Below, in pieces: positions 18,637 to 27,107 of a stretch of DNA of 64,000 bases (position 1 is its first letter; each line of letters begins with the position of its first letter). Source of the stretch: Odoribacter splanchnicus DSM 20712 (lineage in GTDB: Bacteria > Bacteroidota > Bacteroidia > Bacteroidales > Marinifilaceae); the NCBI RefSeq assembly GCF_000190535.1, contig NC_015160.1, positions 992,001 through 1,056,000 on the forward strand, in the 5' to 3' direction. The position numbers were made by a program, and so were the translations under genes. The notes under the pieces are model-generated. The model ran no database searches and had not been told where the DNA came from. It saw nothing but the letters and a program-made list of their open reading frames with translations.

Positions 18637-18958
18637 ATTTTATATTTTTATCCTTTCCAAAAAGTTGTATACGGTTCAAAATAATCCCACGTTTGATCGT
18701 CGTAAATATACATAAAAAATTGATTTCAAGCATATCCTCGTAATTTTAAACCGGCCTTTCCTGTTTATACTTCAACGTATTATTTTCCAAGCGGCCCGAT
18801 AAAGATTTTCCGGATTTTCCGGGATAACAGCATGGTAGCAGATTACAGCAGTTCATTTCTGATTTCATATTTCTGTACACTTATTCTTTACACACACTTT
18901 TCAACAAACTTTTACACAAAAATAGAATTGCCGGATCGATAATCTTCAAAAGAATCGC
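18637..18958. other. divergent intergenic region between nth and relA
   Basis: AT-rich and non-coding. It must hold the nth promoter on the minus strand and the relA promoter on the plus strand. No repeat of the families seen elsewhere is present. Confidence 0.5.
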
Positions 18959-18966
18959 TATTTTTA
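18959..18966 (+). promoter_or_regulatory. probable -7 promoter element of relA
   Basis: TATTTTTA, one base from the TAnnTTTG consensus, 39 bases before the start codon at 19006. Confidence 0.45.
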
Positions 18967-19005
18967 CAAACAGAAAAAAGCGACACCTTCTAACAAGATT
19001 CACTT

Positions 19006-21198
19006 ATGAACGCAATGACAGAACAAACCTATCGTCCGATCATATTGAGTAAATATACGGCTGTGTTAAAATCCTGCCGGAACCTGATTTCGAGCGAAGA
19101 CATCCGGTTGATCCGTAAAGCCTTTAAGATAGCCATCCAAAACGAAACCGAAGCTTCGGAATTAAACTATCAGGAGATCGTCCGTATTTTGGATATTACG
19201 CTGATCATTACCCAGGAAATCGGCTTAGGCCGGACTTCTATCATTTGTGCCATGCTCCACAAAACAGTGGAAAAAGAAATGATCACCCTGGAGCAAATCC
19301 GGGAGATGTTCGGGGAAAAAGTAGAGCAAATCATCAAAGGACTGAAGGATATCAGCCACATTTATGCCACCCAGCGGATTGTAAACTCGGAGAATTTCAG
19401 AAAATTATTGCTCAGTTTTGCCGAAGATATCCGCGTACAGCTGATCTTCCTGGCCGAAAAACTCTATGCTTTACGGCAGGCTGCACAGCTTTCGGAGGCC
19501 GGACAAAAACAGCTGGCCATGGAAACCAGCTATATTTACATCCCTTTTGCCCATCGATTGGGATTGTACAATATCAAATCGGAGATGGAAGACACAGCTC
19601 TCCGCTATGCCAATCCCCAAATCTACCGGGAGATCGAACAAAAATTAAAGGAATCGAAAACCGCCCGGGAGGCTTACATTGCCGAATTTATCGCTCCGAT
19701 TGCCGAAGAAATGAACCGGAGAGGTATCAAATTTAAAATGAAATACCGCACGAAGACGATTGCCTCGATCTTAAATAAGATGCGGAAAAGCCAGGTTGAA
19801 TTTGAAGAAATTTTCGACATTTTTGCTGTACGTTTCATTATCGACAGTGTCGGCGAAAATGAGAAGCCCGACTGTTGGCGGGTATATTCTATCGTAACCG
19901 ATAAGTATACGCCTAATCCCCAGCGTCTCCGGGACTGGATTTCTGTACCCAAATCCAACGGATACGAATCGTTGCAGACCACCGTGCTGGGGCCTGGCAA
20001 ACGCTGGGTAGAAGTACAGATCCGGACGGAACGTATGGATGAGATTGCCGAGAAAGGATTCGCTGCCCACTGGAAATACAAAGGGGGATCTTCGGATTCG
20101 ATTATCGAAAACTGGCTGAACGAATTGCGCGAAATCCTGGAAAGCAATAATGAGAATGCGCTGGAATTACTGGATGATATGAAAATCAACCTCCAGGATA
20201 AAGAGGTACATGTATTTACTCCCAAAGGAGATTTAATAACGTTACAGGCAGGAGCCACCTTATTGGATTTTGCGTACGCTATTCACACCAATATCGGGAG
20301 CAAGTGTGTTGGAGGTATTGTCAATCACCGGAATGAAACCCTGAAATATGTTTTGAAAAACGGAGATCAGGTTTCTATTATCACTGCCGCCAACCAGCAA
20401 CCGAAAGCCGACTGGCTGAGTTTTACAGTCACTTCGAAAGCCCGGAATAAAATCCGTCAATACCTGAATGAAGAAATCAACCACCAGGCCGATATCGGCA
20501 AGGAAACACTGATGCGCCGTCTGAAAAACTGGAAAATCGAATTCAACGACGAAGTGATCCGCAAACTGATGCAGCACTACAAATACAAGTTCGCTCTCGA
20601 CCTTTACCACGGCATCGCTATCGGCAAGCACGATCCTTCCGAAATCAAAGAGATATTGACGCAGGTGGAAGAAAAGCCGGCCCCTGTCGTTCCGCCTAAA
20701 GATATCAAAGTGGTACGTCCAAAAAAAATCGATGAAGATGTACTGCTGATCGATAAAAATGTGGATAATGTAGAGTATAAGTTCGCCCGTTGCTGTAATC
20801 CGGTATACGGAGACGATATCATCGGTTTCGTATCCATCGGCGAAGGGATTAAAGTACACCGCCGCCAGTGTAAAAATGCCCTGGAGCTGGTTCGCCGTTA
20901 TCCTTACCGGATCGTCAAGACCCGCTGGACCAACGATGGAGCCACTTCTTATCAAACCGTCCTGAATCTGACAGGCAAAGAGGACGGTAATATCATCAAC
21001 AAAATTACCGAATTGATCGCCAAAGATCCGCATGCTACCTTGCGGGCCATTTCGATCAATGCCGCCGAGGGGGTATTCGATGGTAATATCACTGTCCTGA
21101 TCGATAATACCGAACACCTGTCCCAATTGATTTCCAGACTAAAACATCTGGAAGGAGTGGTGAGAGTCAACCGCCACGATTCGATGCTCGAAGACTAG
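19006..21198 (+). CDS. relA: RelA/SpoT family (p)ppGpp synthetase with degenerate hydrolase site
   Basis: 730 residues. Makes the stringent-response alarmone (p)ppGpp from GTP or GDP plus ATP when amino acids run short on the ribosome. Order: an HD hydrolase-like domain at about 20-190, a synthetase domain with RTKTIASILNKM and SNGYESLQTTVLGPG, then VEVQIRT and GFAAHWKYK; a TGS domain (VHVFTPKGDL); a zinc-finger-like FARCCNPVYGDDIIGF ... HRRQC; and a C-terminal ACT domain. The hydrolase active site is broken: the HD pair reads His85-Lys86, the ED pair Glu89-Lys90, and the first metal histidine is Tyr55. It should therefore be a synthetase only, leaving hydrolysis to another SpoT-like enzyme elsewhere. 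It overlaps the convergent SPOR gene by four bases. Confidence 0.93.
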   Translation: MNAMTEQTYRPIILSKYTAVLKSCRNLISSEDIRLIRKAFKIAIQNETEASELNYQEIVRILDITLIITQEIGLGRTSIICAMLHKTVEKEMITLEQIREMFGEKVEQIIKGLKDISHIYATQRIVNSENFRKLLLSFAEDIRVQLIFLAEKLYALRQAAQLSEAGQKQLAMETSYIYIPFAHRLGLYNIKSEMEDTALRYANPQIYREIEQKLKESKTAREAYIAEFIAPIAEEMNRRGIKFKMKYRTKTIASILNKMRKSQVEFEEIFDIFAVRFIIDSVGENEKPDCWRVYSIVTDKYTPNPQRLRDWISVPKSNGYESLQTTVLGPGKRWVEVQIRTERMDEIAEKGFAAHWKYKGGSSDSIIENWLNELREILESNNENALELLDDMKINLQDKEVHVFTPKGDLITLQAGATLLDFAYAIHTNIGSKCVGGIVNHRNETLKYVLKNGDQVSIITAANQQPKADWLSFTVTSKARNKIRQYLNEEINHQADIGKETLMRRLKNWKIEFNDEVIRKLMQHYKYKFALDLYHGIAIGKHDPSEIKEILTQVEEKPAPVVPPKDIKVVRPKKIDEDVLLIDKNVDNVEYKFARCCNPVYGDDIIGFVSIGEGIKVHRRQCKNALELVRRYPYRIVKTRWTNDGATSYQTVLNLTGKEDGNIINKITELIAKDPHATLRAISINAAEGVFDGNITVLIDNTEHLSQLISRLKHLEGVVRVNRHDSMLED

Positions 21199-21644
21199 TC
21201 CTCTTTGACCTCCAGGAGCCATGCATCCCGAAACTGCGGATATTGTCTACGGATACGGATAAGCTCCCGGGCAGCATCGGCGTGAGTATCGTCACAAACC
21301 GCACTAACGCGGTACATCCCTTCACTATTCTGCATAATCGAACAACCCAAAAATCCGCGGCGCATCAGGTCCGACCGCAAGTTGATCGCATTCTGCCGGT
21401 AAATAAAACTCCCGACAATAATACAATACCGCATCAAATCGGCACCGTCCGTCAAACCGACTTTCTCCTTTTTCACCGTCACCGGTTCTTCTTCCACGAT
21501 CAAGGTATCCTGTACTTTCTCCTGTACAGCAACTTCTACCGGTTGGGTAGATACATACCCTACCTCCGATCGTATCATTCTTTTATTCGACTTACAACAG
21601 GTCAGGGTCACCGCTAAGGCTAACAGACAAATCAATATTCGCAT
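21195..21644 (-). CDS. SPOR domain-containing protein, probable lipoprotein
   Basis: 149 residues. A hydrophobic N-terminus (ILICLLALAVTLTCC) ends in two cysteines and looks like a lipoprotein signal, although the residues before the cysteine are not an ideal lipobox. A charged linker rich in V, E and K follows. Residues from about 72 to the end form a SPOR domain: YCIIVGSFIYRQNAINL, then GCSIMQNSEGMYRVSA and ADAARELIRIRRQYP. SPOR domains bind peptidoglycan stripped of stem peptides, often at the division site. The gene is convergent with relA, with the two stop codons overlapping. Confidence 0.8.
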   Translation of the reverse strand: MRILICLLALAVTLTCCKSNKRMIRSEVGYVSTQPVEVAVQEKVQDTLIVEEEPVTVKKEKVGLTDGADLMRYCIIVGSFIYRQNAINLRSDLMRRGFLGCSIMQNSEGMYRVSAVCDDTHADAARELIRIRRQYPQFRDAWLLEVKED

Positions 21645-21735
21645 AACTTAAAGTTTTCTGACTTGTACGGTAAAAGAACGATTAAGTTACTCCGGGTTTA
21701 ACTAGACATTAACTTTCTTTTCAATCAAAAAGCGA

Positions 21736-21743
21736 TACCTTCG
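21736..21743 (+). promoter_or_regulatory. probable -7 promoter element of the S9 peptidase gene
   Basis: TACCTTCG, one base from TAnnTTTG, 49 bases before the start codon. Confidence 0.45.
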
Positions 21744-21792
21744 CAGAAAGAAAAAATGTTAAAAAGCTAAAACCTGATAAACCTTATCATCG

Positions 21793-24330
21793 ATGAAAAA
21801 CAAAGGATTTTTACTCTCATTATTCATTGCAGGGTCCTTGACTGCCAACGCACAGGATATCAAGGAGTGGCTGAGCCTGACACCTATAAAAATGGAGAAG
21901 CCGGCCTTGAGCCATGTAAAAAATGTCAAAGACCAGGTATTTACAGATGCCATGCTCACCGATTACTCCGGAGTAAATATCGGCAGCCTGGTTCCCGATG
22001 CCGATTCAAAGGAGAATCATTTTCACCGGCTCCGGTGGACGGTGGCCCCGATGAACCGGGATACCGTAACAGCCGGTGAAAAAACAGATCAACCGACGCT
22101 AAATTATTACGCGGTCTATTTCAGCAATTCCGAATGGATGAGCGGAAGTTTTCATTTCCGGCTATTCGGTCAGGCCGAAGTCTATATCGATGGAGTAAAA
22201 AAAGCCGGTTCTGCGGATAATAAACCCGTAGAAAAAATCGTTCACGGCGATTGGATTCCAGGAAAACACACGATTATCGTAAAAACGGCCACTCAGGGAG
22301 GCAATGTATTGTATGCTAATTTTAAAGCCGACAAAGCCTACGAACAGCTCCCTTTCGGTTTCTCTCTGTCCCCGCAACGAGGCAAGAATATTTACGATGT
22401 GCTCAACGGTAAACAAGTATCCCATCTGTCTGTCTCCCCCACCGGAAAATATGCCCTTGTCGGGATCACCAATACCGTAGATGGCCGAAGCAGTAACAAT
22501 ACCTACGTATACCGGATCGCCGACAAAGAAATCGTCTATACCTTTTATGGCAATAACGTACGTAATCTGCAATGGATTCCCGATCAGGACAAACTTTCTT
22601 TCCTGCAAGCAGAAGGCAACGGACAATCTTTATATAGTTACGACCTGGAAAAACAACTACAAACCCGTCTGATCAAAGAAGACCGGCAAATTCAGAGCTG
22701 CATCTGGTCACCCGATCGTTCTTATCTGATCTATTATGCCAATGAAAACTACAGCGATCCCAAATGGGAATTGCGTAAACTGGACGGCATACAAGATCGG
22801 CAGGACTATTTCCGTAACCGGAGTTATCTGTGTAAGTACGATTTCGCTACCGGCCTCCATTCCCGGCTCACCTGGGGAAATCTGAGCACTTCGCTTATGG
22901 ATATCAGTGCAGACGGTAAAAAATTACTGATCTCCACTTCACGCCCGGCTTATACGGAATATCCCTATAACAAACAAGATATTTATCTGATGGATATCAC
23001 CACCCAACAACTGGATACCCTTTGGAAGGACCGGCTTTATTCCATATCCTGTACTTTCTCTCCCGATGGCAAAAAACTGCTGATCAGCGGCGGCCCTTCG
23101 GCCTTCGGTAAACTGGGAGAAAACATCGGGAAAAATCAGATTGCCAACCAATACGATACCCAATTGTATATTTATGACCTGGCCACTAAAAAAGTGGACG
23201 CGATCACCCGCGATTTCAATCCTTCGGTGGAAGAAATGACCTGGCATAAAAACGGTAATATCTATATAAAAACGACCGATGCCGATTTCGTACATCTGTA
23301 TTGCTATGCCGACGGTAAATTCACCCGGATCGAATGCCCGGGAGACATGATTCTCCGGACCAGTTTTGCCAGCCATGCCGACCGAATGATGTATACCGCT
23401 TCGAACACCGATTATCCTCCCCGGATCTATACCTTGAACCTAACCGATAATCAAGCGGCTCTCTGGGCGGATCCCAACGAAGAGCAATACCGGAATATTG
23501 TTTTCGGAGAGATGAAAGACTGGGACTATAAGTATAAGAAAGGTACGGTGATCGACGGACGTTATTATCTGCCTGCCGATTTCGATCCGGCCAAAAAATA
23601 TCCGCTGATCGTTTATTACTACGGCGGAACGACCCCCGTCTCCCGTAGTTTCGGCGGACGCTGGCCTTTCAACCTCTATACGGCCAACGGTTATGTCGTA
23701 TATGTGCTTCAACCTTCCGGAACCATCGGATACGGACAGGAATTTTCTGCCCGCCACCAAAACAATTGGGGTAAAATCACAGCCGACGAAATTATCGCCT
23801 CGACCAAAGCATTTGCCAAAGCCCATCCGTTTATCGATGCTTCTAAGATTGGTTGTATGGGAGCTTCTTACGGAGGTTTTACCACCGAATACCTTACCAC
23901 CCGAACCGATATTTTCGCCTGTGCTATCTCACATGCCGGCATTTCCTCTATCTCTAGCTATTGGGGAGGCGGATATTGGGGTTACGGCTACAGTACCAAC
24001 GCTTCGGCACACGCTTTCCCCTGGAACCGTAAGGATATCTATGTCGACCAAAGTCCCCTTTTCAATGCCGATCAGGTGAAAGTGCCTATCCTGTTAATCC
24101 ACGGTACAAAAGATGTCAATGTACCGACAAACGAAAGTATACAATTTTATACTGCTCTGAAATTATTGGGTAAAGATGTCGAATTAGTATTGGTTAAAGA
24201 TGCCGATCATGCCGTGGTCGATTACAATCAGCGTATCCTGTGGAACAATACGATTCTCTCCTACTTCGCCAAATATCTGAAAGATCAACCGGCTTGGTGG
24301 GAACACCAGTTTAAAGAGCTGAATCTCTAA
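21793..24330 (+). CDS. S9 family peptidase (dipeptidyl-peptidase IV / prolyl oligopeptidase type)
   Basis: 845 residues with a signal peptide (FLLSLFIAGSLTANAQ), so exported to the periplasm or outer membrane. The middle part is a beta-propeller-like region with repeated LWSPD/FSPDGK words. The C-terminal alpha/beta hydrolase has the nucleophile elbow GCMGASYGGF, the acidic residue in HGTKDVNVPTNES and the histidine in KDADHAVVDY, completing a Ser-Asp-His triad. Such enzymes cleave short peptides, often after proline or alanine, for amino-acid uptake. A jellyroll-like extra domain seems to sit before the propeller (about 80-190). It has its own promoter and appears to be a single gene. Confidence 0.9.
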   Translation: MKNKGFLLSLFIAGSLTANAQDIKEWLSLTPIKMEKPALSHVKNVKDQVFTDAMLTDYSGVNIGSLVPDADSKENHFHRLRWTVAPMNRDTVTAGEKTDQPTLNYYAVYFSNSEWMSGSFHFRLFGQAEVYIDGVKKAGSADNKPVEKIVHGDWIPGKHTIIVKTATQGGNVLYANFKADKAYEQLPFGFSLSPQRGKNIYDVLNGKQVSHLSVSPTGKYALVGITNTVDGRSSNNTYVYRIADKEIVYTFYGNNVRNLQWIPDQDKLSFLQAEGNGQSLYSYDLEKQLQTRLIKEDRQIQSCIWSPDRSYLIYYANENYSDPKWELRKLDGIQDRQDYFRNRSYLCKYDFATGLHSRLTWGNLSTSLMDISADGKKLLISTSRPAYTEYPYNKQDIYLMDITTQQLDTLWKDRLYSISCTFSPDGKKLLISGGPSAFGKLGENIGKNQIANQYDTQLYIYDLATKKVDAITRDFNPSVEEMTWHKNGNIYIKTTDADFVHLYCYADGKFTRIECPGDMILRTSFASHADRMMYTASNTDYPPRIYTLNLTDNQAALWADPNEEQYRNIVFGEMKDWDYKYKKGTVIDGRYYLPADFDPAKKYPLIVYYYGGTTPVSRSFGGRWPFNLYTANGYVVYVLQPSGTIGYGQEFSARHQNNWGKITADEIIASTKAFAKAHPFIDASKIGCMGASYGGFTTEYLTTRTDIFACAISHAGISSISSYWGGGYWGYGYSTNASAHAFPWNRKDIYVDQSPLFNADQVKVPILLIHGTKDVNVPTNESIQFYTALKLLGKDVELVLVKDADHAVVDYNQRILWNNTILSYFAKYLKDQPAWWEHQFKELNL

Positions 24331-24391
24331 ACGGAAGAAGAAAAGTAAAATTAAGTGTAATTTTTACTTTTATTTTTCAAAAGATTATTTA

Positions 24392-24399
24392 TAAATTTG
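24392..24399 (+). promoter_or_regulatory. -7 promoter element of the transketolase gene
   Basis: TAAATTTG, an exact match to TAnnTTTG, 33 bases before the ATG at 24433. Confidence 0.7.
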
Positions 24400-24432
24400 C
24401 AAAAAACCAAAAATCTATTTTAAATTTATATC

Positions 24433-26466
24433 ATGAATACAACTACCAACAGAGCGGCGGACAACATCCGAATTCTGGCAGCCTCAATGGTTGAAAAAGC
24501 AAAATCAGGTCACCCCGGAGGAGCGATGGGTGGTGCCGATTACATCAACGTGCTATATTCTGAATTTCTGAATTTCGATCCGGACGATGGCGAGTGGGTA
24601 AACCGGGATCGGTTTTTCCTGGACCCGGGTCATATGTCACCGATGCTTTATGCAACGTTGAGCCTGATTGGTAAATATAGCATGGAAGATCTGAAAAACT
24701 TCCGTCAATGGGGCAGCATCACTCCCGGTCATCCCGAAGTAGACGTAAAACGGGGTGTAGAGAATACTTCAGGTCCTCTGGGTCAGGGACATGCCATGGC
24801 CGTCGGAGCAGCTATCGCCGAACGTTTTCTGGTAGCCCGTTTCGGTGAATGGATGGCCCACAAGACCTATGCTTTCATCTCGGACGGTGGCATTCAGGAA
24901 GAGATCTCCCAAGGTGCAGGACGTATTGCCGGTACACTCGGACTCGCTAACCTGATCATGTTCTATGACTCGAATAATATCCAGCTTTCTACCAAAGTGG
25001 ATGAAGTAACCCACGAAGATACAGCCAAAAAATATGAAGCCTGGGGATGGCAGGTCATCACCATCGACGGCAACGATGCAGCAGAAATCCGTCAGGCCCT
25101 GAAAGTGGCACAGGAAGAAAAAGAACGTCCTACACTCATCATCGGACACACCCTGATGGGGAAAGGAGCTGTCGGTGCCAACGAAGAAGATTTCTCCAAC
25201 AAAGTATCAACTCACGGACAACCGCTGAGCGCTGCCGGAGCTTCTTTTGAAAATACGGTGGCTAACCTGGGCGGAGATCCTCAGAATCCATTCGTTATCT
25301 TCCCGGATGTACAGGAATATTATGCGCAGGTACTGGAAGAGAAACGGGCTCAGGCCAAACAGAAAAAAGCCGAACAAGCTGCCTGGGAAAAAGCCAACCC
25401 GGAATTAGCAGCCAAATTCCATCGGTTTATGTCGGGAGAAGCGCCTGCTATCGATTATAAAGCTATTGCACACAAAGCCAATATAGCAACCCGTCAGGCT
25501 TCAGCCGATGTATTGGTTACACTGGCACAGGAAGTTGAAAATATGATCGTCAGCTCTGCCGACCTTTCCAATTCAGATAAGACAGACGGTTTTATCAAAG
25601 GAGGAGCCCGCAACCTAGTGAAAGGAGATTTCAGCGGTAAATTCCTGCAAGCCGGAGTTGCCGAGTTGACTATGGCTGCAATCTGTAACGGTATCGCCCT
25701 TCATGGCGGTATTCATGTTGCCTGCGCAACCTTCTTTGTATTCTCCGATTATATGAAGCCGGCTTTCCGTTTATCGGCTCTGATGCAGATGCCGGTTAAA
25801 TACATCTGGACCCACGATGCCTTCCGGGTCGGTGAAGACGGTCCTACCCACCAGCCGATCGAGCACGAAGCCCAGTTGCGTCTGCTGGAAAAAATGCAGA
25901 ACCACGCCGGAAAAATGAGCATGCTGGCTTTACGTCCGGCCGATGCAGCCGAAACTTCGGTGGCCTGGAAAATGGCGATGGAAAATACCGAAACTCCGAC
26001 GGCTCTCGTATTGTCCCGTCAGAATATCAACGATCTGCCGGCCGTAACCGACCGTTATACCGAAGCTTTAAAAGCAGAAAAAGGAGCTTACATCGTACAG
26101 AAAAACGGTGAAAATCCCAAAGTGATCCTAATCGCATCCGGATCGGAAGTGGCCACCCTGATCGATGCCGCCAAGTTGTTACTCGAAAGAAAAGGTATCG
26201 CTTCACAGGTTGTATCGGCTATTTCGGAAGGTTTATTCCGTCAGCAGCCGACCGCTTACCAGGAAGAAGTCATTCCGGCCTCTACGCCTCATTTCGGCCT
26301 GACCGCCGGTTTATCGGTAACTCTGGAAGGATTGGTCGGATGTAACGGCAAAATCCACGGCGTAAATCACTTCGGATATTCTGCCCCGGCCAAAGTACTG
26401 GACGAAAAGTTCGGCTTTACCGGAGAGTTTGTATACAACGAAATTTGCGAAATGCTCGGAAAATAA
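24433..26466 (+). CDS. tkt: transketolase
   Basis: 677 residues, full length. This thiamine-diphosphate enzyme moves two-carbon units between sugar phosphates in the non-oxidative pentose phosphate pathway. Seen: SGHPGGAMGGADY at the N-terminus, GPLGQGHAMAVGAA, the ThDP/metal-binding region FISDGGIQEEISQGA ... FYDSNNIQLS, then VRVGEDGPTHQPIEHEAQL (here as FRVGEDGPTHQP) and the C-terminal domain with ASGSEVATLIDAA. It has its own promoter and a terminator hairpin just downstream, so it is probably monocistronic. Confidence 0.97.
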   Translation: MNTTTNRAADNIRILAASMVEKAKSGHPGGAMGGADYINVLYSEFLNFDPDDGEWVNRDRFFLDPGHMSPMLYATLSLIGKYSMEDLKNFRQWGSITPGHPEVDVKRGVENTSGPLGQGHAMAVGAAIAERFLVARFGEWMAHKTYAFISDGGIQEEISQGAGRIAGTLGLANLIMFYDSNNIQLSTKVDEVTHEDTAKKYEAWGWQVITIDGNDAAEIRQALKVAQEEKERPTLIIGHTLMGKGAVGANEEDFSNKVSTHGQPLSAAGASFENTVANLGGDPQNPFVIFPDVQEYYAQVLEEKRAQAKQKKAEQAAWEKANPELAAKFHRFMSGEAPAIDYKAIAHKANIATRQASADVLVTLAQEVENMIVSSADLSNSDKTDGFIKGGARNLVKGDFSGKFLQAGVAELTMAAICNGIALHGGIHVACATFFVFSDYMKPAFRLSALMQMPVKYIWTHDAFRVGEDGPTHQPIEHEAQLRLLEKMQNHAGKMSMLALRPADAAETSVAWKMAMENTETPTALVLSRQNINDLPAVTDRYTEALKAEKGAYIVQKNGENPKVILIASGSEVATLIDAAKLLLERKGIASQVVSAISEGLFRQQPTAYQEEVIPASTPHFGLTAGLSVTLEGLVGCNGKIHGVNHFGYSAPAKVLDEKFGFTGEFVYNEICEMLGK

Positions 26467-26531
26467 TTCCTTGACAACACCAAAAGAAATAGTTTTATAA
26501 AACATAATTTCTTAAAATGGTGAAAATAGTT

Positions 26532-26573
26532 AAAACGGTGTAATGTTTAGTTTTAAAACATTGCACCGTTTTT
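26532..26573 (+). terminator. terminator of the transketolase gene
   Basis: Arms AAAACGGTGTAATGTTT at 26532-26548 and AAAACATTGCACCGTTTT at 26555-26572 pair with one mismatch; the 3' arm ends in a run of T. Confidence 0.75.
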
Positions 26574-26652
26574 AGTTACAGGGAAATAAAAGTTTGCCAA
26601 ACAATGGAGAAAAGTAAAGTAAACTCTAATTCTCCGTCACTCCAAATTTATG

Positions 26653-27022
26653 GTAGAATTAATTTTTTCTTTCTATTCCGATTTCGGGTTCTGTGTCGTC
26701 AGACCCGGTCGCCCGGACCGGTCCGGTAAGGCTTTCCTTCACTGACCGGCGGAACTCCTCACTACACAAAAAACTTTACGTTACGTTTCCATCAAACACC
26801 ACCGGTCGGGCGTTCGGAAACCCTAACCGGACACTCGTTCCTGCTCCAATGGTCCTCCGGCATAAAACCCTGCATCTCACATTAACACGACCTGGCAAAG
26901 GAAGAATTAGAAAAATTTTATAGAATAAAATACCGGCTCACCTCTATCGGATTATGGATAGTTAGGCGACCGGTTCCCTGAACACGAACACCGAAGACGA
27001 ATAAAGAGCGGAATAATTCTAC
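26653..27022. mobile_element. 370-bp MITE-like element (copy B, most complete)
   Basis: Starts GTAGAATTA and ends with the loose complement GAATAATTCTAC. Inside the ends the inverted similarity continues imperfectly: TTCGGGTTCTGTGTCGTCAG then ACCCGGTCGCC at left against TTCGGTGTTCGTGTTCAGG then ACCGGTCGCC read from the right. The centre is almost identical to 16821-17103. No transposase or credible reading frame is inside, and no target duplication is obvious. The same family appears at 10136 (relic), 16741, 16818 and 17193. Confidence 0.7.
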
Positions 27023-27053
27023 TTCTTTAATAGTTAAAAGGAGGCAACGATTA

Positions 27054-27093
27054 CAACGGTTTCAGCAAACAAATCTACCTGCTGTAACCGTTG
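27054..27093 (-). terminator. terminator of the SusD-like gene
   Basis: Arms CAACGGTTTCAGCA (27054-27067) and TGCTGTAACCGTTG (27080-27093) pair with one mismatch. Read leftward it follows the SusD-like stop codon at 27108 and runs into a CCTCCTTTTAA tract. Confidence 0.55.
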
Positions 27094-27107
27094 CAACTAT
27101 AAAACGA

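Noticed and set aside
20260..21126. 288-codon open frame opposite the RelA gene
   Set aside because: It is the antisense of a clear RelA coding region and has no recognisable domain; such long antisense frames are common with this codon use.
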